Source: JBMYQA01 sp049600855 (GTDB lineage Bacteria > Bacteroidota > Bacteroidia > Cytophagales > Flammeovirgaceae). From it: a stretch of 14,263 nt of DNA. The stretch is from NCBI GenBank assembly GCA_049600855.1, contig JBMYQA010000146.1, forward strand, positions 1-14,263, written 5' to 3'. The position numbers were made by a program, and so were the translations under genes. Positions 8,643-14,263 of the stretch are shown piece after piece. Each line of letters opens with the position of its first letter. The first letter of the stretch is position 1. The notes below the pieces were generated by a model that had not been told where the DNA came from, did not search any database, and was given only the letters and a program-made list of their open reading frames with translations.

Positions 8643-8864
8643 CTAAAAGTTAGGCTTTTTGCTGCTAGGCTTATTAATTTCTTTTTTCATTTTTTCAAAT
8701 TGGTTCATTGCTGATTGAACGGTTCCCATACTATCTTCAGCAAGACCTATGGCTGCAAAACATTTTGGACAAGAAAACTTTACGCCTTGTAATAATTGAT
8801 ACGTATCAAATATGATAGGTGTACTACAAATAGGACAGGGTAATGTTTGTTGGTTATTATTCAC
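8643..8864 (-). CDS. Small zinc-ribbon protein
   Basis: This 73-residue protein has two CxxC knuckles, CPIC (10-13) and CPKC (32-35), separated by 18 residues with IIFDTYQLLQGVKFS between them. That is a classic zinc-ribbon layout, likely coordinating one zinc ion. A Lys-rich helical tail (QFEKMKKEINKPSSKK) follows. It is cytoplasmic by absence of a signal peptide. Zinc ribbons of this kind serve as protein-protein or nucleic-acid binding modules, so the fold alone does not give a function. Its position between two DUF2589-type genes, 5 nt before one and 26 nt after the other, argues that it works with them. The gene is short, but its conserved cysteines and tight packing support it as real. 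Confidence 0.82.
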   Translation of the reverse strand: MNNNQQTLPCPICSTPIIFDTYQLLQGVKFSCPKCFAAIGLAEDSMGTVQSAMNQFEKMKKEINKPSSKKPNF

Positions 8865-8890
8865 AATGATAAGTGTTTAGGTAAAAGAAA

Positions 8891-9529
8891 TTACTGGTTA
8901 GATTGATCTTCATTAGTAGGATAAATGGCCTTTGAATAATAATTGATTAAAGACTTTAACCCATTAGAAAGCGGTATCGTATCGATCTCTACTTTCATGC
9001 TAATGGTCTCCTTTTCAGAGGTAGTATCTTTAGTATCTGCTTTTTCACTTACTTGTCCTTTTGGAGAAGAATGTGAAGAATAGTAGCCATGAAGTGCAAT
9101 AGTTGAATCTTTGGATGCATTACTACCACTACTACTGGTTTGGTCACCCTCCTGTTTTTGATCATCATTGACACGTGAATGCGTTAACTCAAACCCAAAA
9201 TCAAGATTAACTTTAGTGATAGACAGGTTATTAATGGGGATTAACGTAATCAACGGCATGAAAAACTGCATACTATGGTGTTTCACAGGGTCTGGATTAT
9301 CATCCTTATGGTGATCTTCAACAATTGCTGAGCGTGTAAGCGTTAAAGGAATTAGTACTGGCGTATAGATATCTCCATCTTGACTTTTCGAAAAACAAAT
9401 ATCAAGAATATATTCTACCTGTTTTTTAGAAAGATCTGCATTGGCAGAAGCGATCGAATGCAATGGAGCACTAATTAGGCTTTCTATTTGCAGGCCATGA
9501 AAATCAAATTCATTATCTTCAGCTGACAT
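8891..9529 (-). CDS. DUF2589 domain protein with Ser/Thr-rich insert
   Basis: This 212-residue protein aligns by eye with the neighbouring DUF2589 protein (9670-10350) along most of its length. The shared blocks are ESLISAPLHSIASANADLS (16-34) and VEYILDICF (38-46), then TPVLIPLTLTRSAIV (56-70), MPLITLIPINNLSITKVNLD (91-110), and the C-terminal MKVEIDTIPLSNGLKSLI with YYSKAIYP (178-204). The region between the third block and the C-terminus (about 117-175) is hydrophilic and rich in Ser, Thr, Lys, Asp and Gln. It looks disordered, and takes the place of the beta-rich segment of the paralogue. No signal peptide or membrane segment is seen. Its ATG lies 140 nt after the stop of the first DUF2589 gene, beyond an intrinsic terminator, and no separate promoter is apparent. 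DUF2589 has no function known to me; a structural or assembly role is only a guess. Confidence 0.85.
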   Translation of the reverse strand: MSAEDNEFDFHGLQIESLISAPLHSIASANADLSKKQVEYILDICFSKSQDGDIYTPVLIPLTLTRSAIVEDHHKDDNPDPVKHHSMQFFMPLITLIPINNLSITKVNLDFGFELTHSRVNDDQKQEGDQTSSSGSNASKDSTIALHGYYSSHSSPKGQVSEKADTKDTTSEKETISMKVEIDTIPLSNGLKSLINYYSKAIYPTNEDQSNQ

Positions 9530-9547
9530 GATACTAATTTAAAAATC

Positions 9548-9577
9548 AATCATTGAGTAATTCTTTACTCGTTGATT
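9548..9577 (-). other. Imperfect hairpin in the leader of the second DUF2589 gene
   Basis: Arms 9548-9560 and 9565-9577 pair over 13 positions with two adjacent mismatches and a 4-nt loop. It sits 18 nt upstream of the ATG at 9529, in the mRNA that reads through the terminator at 9615-9645. It could affect translation start or mRNA stability, but AT-rich sequence makes chance pairing possible. Confidence 0.3.
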
Positions 9578-9614
9578 AAATACTTTGTAAACGATGTTAT
9601 TAATATGGAATATC

Positions 9615-9645
9615 AAAAGTGAGGGTTGAAATGTACAACCCTCAC
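9615..9645 (-). terminator. Intrinsic terminator inside the DUF2589 cluster
   Basis: Read on the minus strand, a perfect 10-bp GC-containing stem (GTGAGGGTTG with CAACCCTCAC; 9645-9636 and 9628-9619) encloses a 7-nt loop and is followed directly by TTTT. It lies 24 nt past the stop of the first DUF2589 gene (9670) and 86 nt before the next gene's ATG. It should release most transcripts after the first gene and leave the downstream genes to read-through. Confidence 0.85.
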
Positions 9646-9669
9646 AATGTGGATTAAAACTCACCTGAG

Positions 9670-10350
9670 TTATGAACCAAGTTTAATTGGCTCAATAGCT
9701 TTACTGTAAGCTTCAATAATGGTGTTTACTCCTTTAGGCAATGGAATCTGCCCAGCGTGAACATGTACAGTATACTTTGCCGAGTTCTGTTTTTGATAAT
9801 GTGAGTTAAAACTTGATTGATCAGTCTTGTCGTAACTAGCATTACCTTTAATAGTAGCAGAAACAGGTCCCCATCCAACTTTAACTTCCCAAGAAGCTGA
9901 TGCTTTGATATTTTCCTTCGTAGATTTACTGTGATCTTCACTATAGCTTGAAGAAACATCCATTTCGAATGTGATGTTCACTTCATCTACAGCTAATGAA
10001 TTCAAAGGAATAATAGTCAGTAAAGGAAGATTGATGTTGGTAGTAACCTGCTGTACTACTGTTTCTGTACTTGGTGGTGAACCCGTACCAGCAGGAGTGA
10101 TTACCCCCCTTGTTATCGCCAAGTTGATCATAATTGGCGTGTAGTTGAACTTAGGAGGAGAGAAAGGCTGCGGAGGCGAACCTTCGTACATCTCAGTCTT
10201 GTAAAAACAAGTGTCTAACATGAACTTGGTTTGCGTAAGAGCCATCGCAGCATTTGCATCGGCAGCAGCGTTTAACGGACCGCCAATAAGAGAGTTCATC
10301 GGTAGCCCAGTAAATTGTTGGGCCATCGAGACTAACGCAGTTTCAGCCAT
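9670..10350 (-). CDS. DUF2589 domain protein, first gene of the cluster
   Basis: This 226-residue protein shows the full DUF2589 pattern. A small-residue helix SLIGGPLNAAADANAAMA (20-37) leads into a helix ending FMLDTCF (43-49). After a Pro-rich loop comes TPIMINLAITRGVI (71-84), then the family signature INLPLLTIIPLNSLAVDEVN (106-125) followed by a strand. A beta-rich Ser/Lys segment (about 133-190) contains alternating patterns such as ASWEVKVGWGPVSATIKG. The end is YTVHVHAGQIPLPKGVNTII and EAYSKAIEP (193-221). No signal peptide or membrane helix is seen, so it is probably cytoplasmic or exported by a non-Sec route. It has its own promoter-like sequence and an intrinsic terminator, so it is probably the most expressed product of the cluster. 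It is followed by two more paralogues, a zinc ribbon and a glycosyltransferase. Family assignment is confident; the biochemical role is unknown. Confidence 0.9.
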   Translation of the reverse strand: MAETALVSMAQQFTGLPMNSLIGGPLNAAADANAAMALTQTKFMLDTCFYKTEMYEGSPPQPFSPPKFNYTPIMINLAITRGVITPAGTGSPPSTETVVQQVTTNINLPLLTIIPLNSLAVDEVNITFEMDVSSSYSEDHSKSTKENIKASASWEVKVGWGPVSATIKGNASYDKTDQSSFNSHYQKQNSAKYTVHVHAGQIPLPKGVNTIIEAYSKAIEPIKLGS

Positions 10351-10393
10351 GGTGCTTTAAAGTATTTAAGTTTTGTAAGCAATGGTGCTTACT

Positions 10394-10425
10394 CAAATAT
10401 AAGGAAATGAGAAAGTGTAAGTCAA
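10394..10425 (-). promoter_or_regulatory. Bacteroidota-type promoter for the DUF2589 cluster
   Basis: On the minus strand TATATTTG (10401-10394) matches the TAnnTTTG -7 consensus exactly. CTTG, giving the TTG -33 core, lies at 10426-10423, 21 nt upstream of it. Transcription would start near 10387, leaving a leader of about 37 nt before the ATG at 10350. The spacing is slightly long but the -7 box is perfect. Confidence 0.55.
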
Positions 10426-10472
10426 GGAAAAATTTGAATTTATTTACATACAAATAAATGCCTGATTTGACT

Positions 10473-10502
10473 TAGCTAATGCGTATGAAAATGGATTAGC
10501 TA
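10473..10502. repeat. 8-bp inverted repeat TAGCTAAT/ATTAGCTA
   Basis: TAGCTAAT (10473-10480) and ATTAGCTA (10495-10502) face each other across 14 nt, and a third ATTAGCT occurs at 10512-10518. The site lies between the end of cdsA and the promoter of the DUF2589 cluster, upstream of that promoter. It could be a protein-binding site or an mRNA end for cdsA. It has no T-run in the cdsA direction. The rest of the 205-nt gap shows nothing else clear. Confidence 0.4.
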
Positions 10503-10555
10503 GCCTTTGTATTAGCTGTATTTTCTTGTTTTTGAGTTAGTTATAGTGTGCGGAG

Positions 10556-11386
10556 CTAGAATAACCGAACAAAAGCTACAATAAAAGGAGAGGCGATGAG
10601 TAGTCCATCAAAACGATCTAAGAAACCGCCATGACCTGGAATGGATTTTCCAGAATCTTTAATCCGAATACTTCGCTTAAATAACGATTCTACCAAATCG
10701 CCATAGGTTCCAGCAACTGCAATAATCACGGAAATACTCACCCATTTCCATAAAGGCAATACACCAAAATAAAAAGAGACAGCAACGCCAATTCCAACTG
10801 CTAAAATGCCACCACCAATACTTCCTTCCCAAGTCTTTTTAGGAGATACGCGTTTGAATAACTTTCTATGACCAAAGTTTTTACCCGCAAAATAAGCACC
10901 AGTATCATTGGCCCAAAGGATGAATAAAGCGCCGAGTAAAATCTCAAAACGATATTCTCCTTGATAAAAAACGGCTAGGTTCATTAAAGCAAATGGCACA
11001 CCTACGTAAATAATTCCGAGAAAGGTAAAGGCAATATTGGCAAAAGGACTTTTGTCTTTTTTGATGTAAAGTTTAATGAGGTATACTGCTGATAGGGCAA
11101 CAAATATCAATAGGTAATATTGTGTGTCGAGTATGCCTTTGGCAATAAAAAAAGTGAGTCCATAAATAAACAAACTGCTCAACGTGCCATAAGTCTTTAA
11201 TGGCAAGTTTCCATCTAAGCCCAATAGTTTATAAAACTCTAGGCAAGAAAACATGCAAATCAGGAAAAAGACGATAAAGTACGTCCATTCGGTATAGATG
11301 ATGGCTGTTAAAAGAAAAGCGCCTCCTACTAGTGCAGTGATGATACGCTGGGTAAGTTCTGGTAAATTATTAAAAGCCGATCTCAT
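10556..11386 (-). CDS. cdsA: Phosphatidate cytidylyltransferase (CDP-diacylglycerol synthase)
   Basis: CdsA makes CDP-diacylglycerol and pyrophosphate from phosphatidic acid and CTP, the branch point for phosphatidylethanolamine and acidic phospholipids, in the inner membrane. The 276-residue protein is largely hydrophobic with several membrane helices. It ends in the family signature: SLFKRSIRIKD (234-244), then IPGHGGFLDRFD (249-260), with the conserved Lys, Asp, His, Gly and Asp residues present. WANDTGAYFAGK and KKTWEGSIGG, also typical, precede it. Length is normal for the family. Its start overlaps the end of the DUF2007 gene by 17 nt, so the two are almost surely co-transcribed and translationally coupled. 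No canonical terminator follows the stop codon. Confidence 0.96.
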   Translation of the reverse strand: MRSAFNNLPELTQRIITALVGGAFLLTAIIYTEWTYFIVFFLICMFSCLEFYKLLGLDGNLPLKTYGTLSSLFIYGLTFFIAKGILDTQYYLLIFVALSAVYLIKLYIKKDKSPFANIAFTFLGIIYVGVPFALMNLAVFYQGEYRFEILLGALFILWANDTGAYFAGKNFGHRKLFKRVSPKKTWEGSIGGGILAVGIGVAVSFYFGVLPLWKWVSISVIIAVAGTYGDLVESLFKRSIRIKDSGKSIPGHGGFLDRFDGLLIASPFIVAFVRLF

Positions 11387-11576
11387 CCTGAATAATTTTT
11401 AATGCAGGTATTACATCCTGACGATCCACATAAACTTCCAATTCCCCAAAATTGTTGTAGGCAGTGAACTTTTTGTTGATAATAAAGGCTTGTAAACCTC
11501 TATATTCAAGAGTCATTCGAACTAATTCGGCTCTAAAATCATTTTCAGAACTAAATACTTTTCGCCACTTTTTCAA
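11370..11576 (-). CDS. DUF2007 family small protein, TTG start
   Basis: This 68-residue protein has the pattern of DUF2007, annotated in databases as a putative signal-transducing protein: WRKVFSSENDFRAELVRMTL, GLQAFIINKK, then GELEVYVDRQDVIPALKII. The fold is expected to be a small alpha/beta (ferredoxin-like) domain resembling PII-type proteins; its role is not established. The start is TTG at 11576, since a TAA stop lies immediately upstream in frame. The first ATG is at residue 21, inside the conserved region, so TTG is the only start that keeps the domain whole. It overlaps cdsA by 17 nt. A TATATTTTG stretch at 11609-11601 resembles a -7 element with one extra base, a weak promoter candidate. 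Confidence 0.8.
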   Translation of the reverse strand: MKKWRKVFSSENDFRAELVRMTLEYRGLQAFIINKKFTAYNNFGELEVYVDRQDVIPALKIIQDEIGF

Positions 11577-11884
11577 TTACAATTGGGATTTTCTCTGTTG
11601 CAAAATATAGAAAAAGAATGAAATCACCACTTTCGGTACACTACAAAGCAGTAAAAGCAAGATAATTAACGAATTACAACAAGAATTAGTACTTTAAGCG
11701 AGGAAGCTTAAAGACATTTAAGTTGAAGGTAAGCACCTTCAACTAGCTCAGCTATTTTTTTCAAAATCGACAAAAAATGTCGATTTTGAAGAAAAATCTG
11801 TTAGCTATTCAAGACTTCTTAGCCTTGAATTTCATCAGGAAAAAGTTGCCTAAAAAAGTCAAGAGTATATTTCCAAACAATCTC
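11577..11884. other. 308-nt non-coding stretch with four consecutive inverted repeats
   Basis: No credible gene is seen between the DUF2007 and uvrB genes. The stretch holds four inverted repeats in a row: 11692-11699 with 11706-11713 (8 bp, 6-nt loop); 11721-11730 with 11735-11744 (10 bp perfect, loop AAGC); 11760-11771 with 11779-11790 (12 bp perfect, 7-nt loop, extendable to about 17 bp with one wobble using flanking T and A runs); and 11807-11813 with 11824-11830 (7 bp, 10-nt loop). None has a T-run directly after the stem on the uvrB (minus) side. The 10-bp stem has seven T residues 10 nt downstream on the plus side. The region may hold the uvrB mRNA 3' end, or a small structured RNA. 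The lowest half (11577-11690) is AT-rich and featureless apart from the weak -7 box. Confidence 0.5.
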
Positions 11885-13921
11885 TTAGGCTTCCTCCTTC
11901 CGCTCTTCTAAGAGCTTTTTGAGCTCAAATAACTCATCTCTCAATTGAGCAGCTTCCATAAATTGTAATTCTTTCGCTGCTTTTTCCATTTTCTTTTGCG
12001 TATCCGCAATCAGCTTTTCGAGTTGTTCATCAGCCATATAGGAAACTACAGGGTCAGCAGCTATACTAGCGGGGGTTTGAGGTTCTACGTAATATTGTTT
12101 TGCATCTTTCTTAGAGTCAGCCACGCTGGTTTGTTCCATAATAGCTTCTTTACTTTTAGAAAGACCTCTAGGCGTGATATTATGTTCGATATTGTATTCT
12201 TGCTGAATTTTTCGCCTCCTGTTCGTTTCATCGATAGCGGCTTGCATGGAGTCCGTAATCTTATCGGCATACATGATGACACGGCCATTGACATTTCGAG
12301 CAGCACGACCAATGGTTTGGATGAGTGAACGCTGATTTCGTAAAAAACCTTCTTTATCGGCATCCATAATAGCAACTAGACTTACCTCAGGTAAATCTAA
12401 GCCTTCTCTTAACAAGTTTACCCCAACAAGCACATCAAAAACACCCAACCGTAATTCCCGCAAAATCTCAACACGATCTAACGTTTTTACCTCAGAGTGA
12501 ATATAACGCGTCTTAATATTGATGCGCTCTAAGTATTTTGTAAGCTCTTCAGCCATACGTTTGGTGAGCGTAGTAATCAATATGCGGTCGCCTTGCTCAA
12601 TGGTATTATCAATTTCTTCTAACAGATTATCGATTTGATTCACACTTGGGCGCACCTGTATTTCAGGATCAAGCAAGCCTGTTGGACGAATAATTTGCTC
12701 CACCACAATCCCTTCTGTTTTATTGAGCTCAAAATCGCCAGGGGTTGCACTGACATAAACGACCTGATTAGTCATTTGCTCAAATTCATTAAAAGTTAGT
12801 GGGCGATTATCTAAAGCAGAAGGCAAGCGGAAGCCAAAATCAACTAGGTTTGTTTTTCTGGATCGGTCACCTCCCCACATGGCTCTTACTTGCGGAAGCG
12901 TTACATGGCTTTCATCAATCACCATTAAGTAGTCATCAGGGAAATAATCCAATAAGCAGAAGGGACGTTGCCCCGCCGTTCTTCGGTCAAAATAACGAGA
13001 GTAATTTTCAATTCCAGAGCAATAACCTAGCTCACGCATCATTTCCAAATCAAACTCAGTTCGTTCCTTAATGCGCTGACTTTCCATGTAGCGGCCTTCT
13101 TTTTCAAAGAACTTAATTTGACTCACCAAATCATCTTGAATTTCATAGATGGCTTGGTGCATGGCTTCTTTGCCTGTTACGAAAAGGTTGGCAGGGAAAA
13201 TACTAATGATCTGCTCATCGGAAATGCGTTTTCCTGTTGTGGGAATAATGCGTTGAATGCCTTCAATCTCGTCTCCCCAAAAATATACGCGATAGGCAAA
13301 ATCAGCATAAGCAGGATAAATATCAACTGTATCTCCTTGAACTCTAAAGTTTCCGCGCTTAAACTCAGCCGTCGTTCGGCTGTATAAAATATCTACTAAA
13401 GAAAATAAAAACTGATTACGAGGAATAACTTGCCCCACTTCCAATCGAACGATATTTTTTCCAAATTCATCAGGATTGCCAATACCATAAATACAGGATA
13501 CAGAGGCTACTACAATCACATCTCTTCGGCCAGTAAGCAAGGAAGAGGTAGCGGCGAGTCGTAACTTTTCAATCTCATCGTTAATTTGGAGGTCTTTCTC
13601 AATGTACGTATCGCTGGTTTGGATATAGGCTTCAGGTTGATAATAATCGTAGTAAGAAATGAAATATTCCACTGCATTCTCAGGAAAAAACTGTTTGAAT
13701 TCCCCATAAAGCTGTGCCGCCAAAGTTTTATTATGACTTAATACTAAGGTAGGACGATTCAATTCGGCAATGACATTAGCGATAGAAAAGGTTTTTCCTG
13801 AACCTGTAGCCCCCAATAATACTTGAGCAGGTTCGTCATTTTCGATGCCCTTCACCAGTTGTGCAATAGCGGTGGGCTGATCGCCTGTAGGCTGAAACTT
13901 GGAGGTTAACTTGAATTGCAT
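11885..13921 (-). CDS. uvrB: Excinuclease ABC subunit UvrB
   Basis: UvrB is the damage-verifying helicase-like subunit of nucleotide excision repair. It is loaded by UvrA and then recruits UvrC for dual incision. The 678-residue protein has Walker A GATGSGKT (37-44) and the DNA-clamping beta-hairpin YYDYYQPEAYIQTSDTYIEK (about 89-108) with its aromatic residues intact. It also has the Walker B box IDESHV (334-339) and later helicase motifs (LLREGLDLPEVSLVAIMDAD, QTIGRAARNVNGRVIMYAD). A C-terminal UVR domain (about 631-678, with KELQFMEAAQLRDEL) contacts UvrC. Length is close to E. coli UvrB and the N-terminus MQFKLTSKFQPTGDQPTAI fits the family, so the ATG at 13921 is right. It is monocistronic here, with the structured non-coding region downstream and a divergent gene upstream. 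No SOS box was recognised upstream. Confidence 0.98.
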   Translation of the reverse strand: MQFKLTSKFQPTGDQPTAIAQLVKGIENDEPAQVLLGATGSGKTFSIANVIAELNRPTLVLSHNKTLAAQLYGEFKQFFPENAVEYFISYYDYYQPEAYIQTSDTYIEKDLQINDEIEKLRLAATSSLLTGRRDVIVVASVSCIYGIGNPDEFGKNIVRLEVGQVIPRNQFLFSLVDILYSRTTAEFKRGNFRVQGDTVDIYPAYADFAYRVYFWGDEIEGIQRIIPTTGKRISDEQIISIFPANLFVTGKEAMHQAIYEIQDDLVSQIKFFEKEGRYMESQRIKERTEFDLEMMRELGYCSGIENYSRYFDRRTAGQRPFCLLDYFPDDYLMVIDESHVTLPQVRAMWGGDRSRKTNLVDFGFRLPSALDNRPLTFNEFEQMTNQVVYVSATPGDFELNKTEGIVVEQIIRPTGLLDPEIQVRPSVNQIDNLLEEIDNTIEQGDRILITTLTKRMAEELTKYLERINIKTRYIHSEVKTLDRVEILRELRLGVFDVLVGVNLLREGLDLPEVSLVAIMDADKEGFLRNQRSLIQTIGRAARNVNGRVIMYADKITDSMQAAIDETNRRRKIQQEYNIEHNITPRGLSKSKEAIMEQTSVADSKKDAKQYYVEPQTPASIAADPVVSYMADEQLEKLIADTQKKMEKAAKELQFMEAAQLRDELFELKKLLEERKEEA

Positions 13922-13941
13922 AGTGAATTAGTATTTAGCTT

Positions 13942-13949
13942 CAAATTTA
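13942..13949 (-). promoter_or_regulatory. Possible -7 element of uvrB
   Basis: On the minus strand TAAATTTG matches TAnnTTTG, 20 nt upstream of the uvrB ATG. A clear TTG at -33 spacing is missing, so the call rests on the -7 box and its position only. It implies a leader of roughly 10-15 nt. Confidence 0.35.
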
Positions 13950-13996
13950 CTAAAATAGTTTGTAAAATGAGCTGATTTAATTTATTTTAGTATGTA

Positions 13997-14024
13997 TTTG
14001 TTTAAAAAATGAGTATTTTTCAAA
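13997..14024. repeat. AT-rich inverted repeat upstream of the HigA-like gene
   Basis: AAAAAT (14005-14010) and ATTTTT (14015-14020) flank GAGT, with outer TTTG (13997-14000) and CAAA (14021-14024) also complementary but unevenly spaced. It lies 30 nt before the ATG at 14055. Antitoxins often bind such palindromes to control their own genes, so an operator is possible. AT-rich sequence makes this a weak call. Confidence 0.25.
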
Positions 14025-14054
14025 ACTGAAACGATTAAAATGTAATTTAAAGCC

Positions 14055-14255
14055 ATGATGTTAGAACCATTAAAAACAGAAGAAGATTATAAGAAAGCCA
14101 TCAAACAATTAGAATTACTTTTTGATGCTGCTCCAAATACAGCGGATGGGAAAATTGCTGAAATACTCACCTTTCTGATTGAGAATTATGAATATGATTC
14201 TATGTCGACTTCAAATCTATCGAACACGACTCATGCGAGGCAGCATTTTCGTTAA
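14055..14255 (+). pseudogene. HigA-like antitoxin N-terminus, apparently frameshifted
   Basis: The first 48 or so residues (EPLKTEEDYKKAIKQLELLF, DAAPNTADGKIAEILTFLIE, NYEYD) resemble the N-terminal region of HigA/XRE-type antitoxins, where D-A-x-P-x-T and a helix ending in YE are typical. Those proteins are about 110-130 residues and continue into a helix-turn-helix domain. Here the frame gives 18 unrelated residues (SMSTSNLS...) and stops at 14253-14255, for 66 residues. The -1 frame is open from 14198 to the window end and reads FYVDFKSIEHDSCEAAFSLK, which could continue the family. One missing base near 14196-14200 would explain this. No HigB-type toxin gene lies upstream within the 133-nt gap. 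Truth could be a broken relic, a sequencing error, or a short stand-alone protein. The window ends before this can be settled. Confidence 0.5.
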
Positions 14256-14263
14256 AAATGCGC

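Noticed and set aside
9726..9959. A 77-residue minus-strand frame inside the first DUF2589 gene.
   Set aside because: It overlaps the conserved DUF2589 sequence in another frame and has no recognisable motif.
10473..10502. Inverted repeat considered as the cdsA terminator.
   Set aside because: Stem is only 8 bp, loop is 14 nt and no T-run follows in the direction of cdsA transcription.
11735..11760. TAGCTCAGCT resembling the D-arm of a tRNA.
   Set aside because: No acceptor stem, anticodon arm or T-arm (GGTTCGA-like) can be built around it; the sequence is part of a hairpin flank and a T-run.
11755..11796. The 12-17 bp stem considered as the uvrB intrinsic terminator.
   Set aside because: On the minus strand the stem is followed by A residues, not T residues; the T-run precedes it. 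It was kept only as an inverted repeat.
14243..14261. GCATTTT/AAAATGC hairpin at the right edge considered as a terminator.
   Set aside because: No T-run is visible before the window ends, and if the -1 frame is the real one it lies inside coding sequence.

Overview
The window reads as chromosomal DNA of a Bacteroidota bacterium, probably of the Cytophagales/Flammeovirgaceae type. This is inferred from a long SecA of Bacteroidota style, moderate-to-low GC, few Shine-Dalgarno sequences, -7 elements of the TAnnTTTG type, a SPOR-like lipoprotein, and a DUF2007-cdsA pair. No database search was possible, so family names rest on recognised motifs.

Left part, plus strand (1-5525): the 3' two thirds or more of secA, cut by the window edge and closed by a strong hairpin terminator; a lipoprotein with a C-terminal SPOR-like domain, also closed by a hairpin terminator; and an AlgI/DltB-type MBOAT O-acyltransferase with no partner acyl-transfer gene beside it.

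Middle part, minus strand (10350 down to 5533): the accessory region and the best candidate for a poorly described system. In transcription order it holds a canonical DUF2589 protein, an intrinsic terminator, a second DUF2589 protein with a Ser/Thr-rich insert, a 73-residue zinc-ribbon protein, a third DUF2589-like protein with a long helical N-terminus, and a 737-residue protein with three tandem GT-A type glycosyltransferase domains. A Bacteroidota-type promoter precedes the first gene. The last four genes are packed with 5-26 nt gaps. The layout suggests one abundant DUF2589 protein (terminated early) and smaller amounts of two paralogues, a zinc ribbon and a multi-domain glycosyltransferase by read-through. 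The function of DUF2589 is not known to me. Glycosylation of the Ser-rich paralogues by the neighbouring transferase is a hypothesis only.

Right part: housekeeping genes on the minus strand, cdsA (CDP-diacylglycerol synthase) overlapped by a small DUF2007 gene with a TTG start, then a 308-nt non-coding stretch with four consecutive inverted repeats, then uvrB. At the right edge a plus-strand gene resembling the N-terminus of a HigA-type antitoxin seems broken by a one-base frameshift.

No tRNA, rRNA, CRISPR array, insertion sequence or phage integrase was seen.
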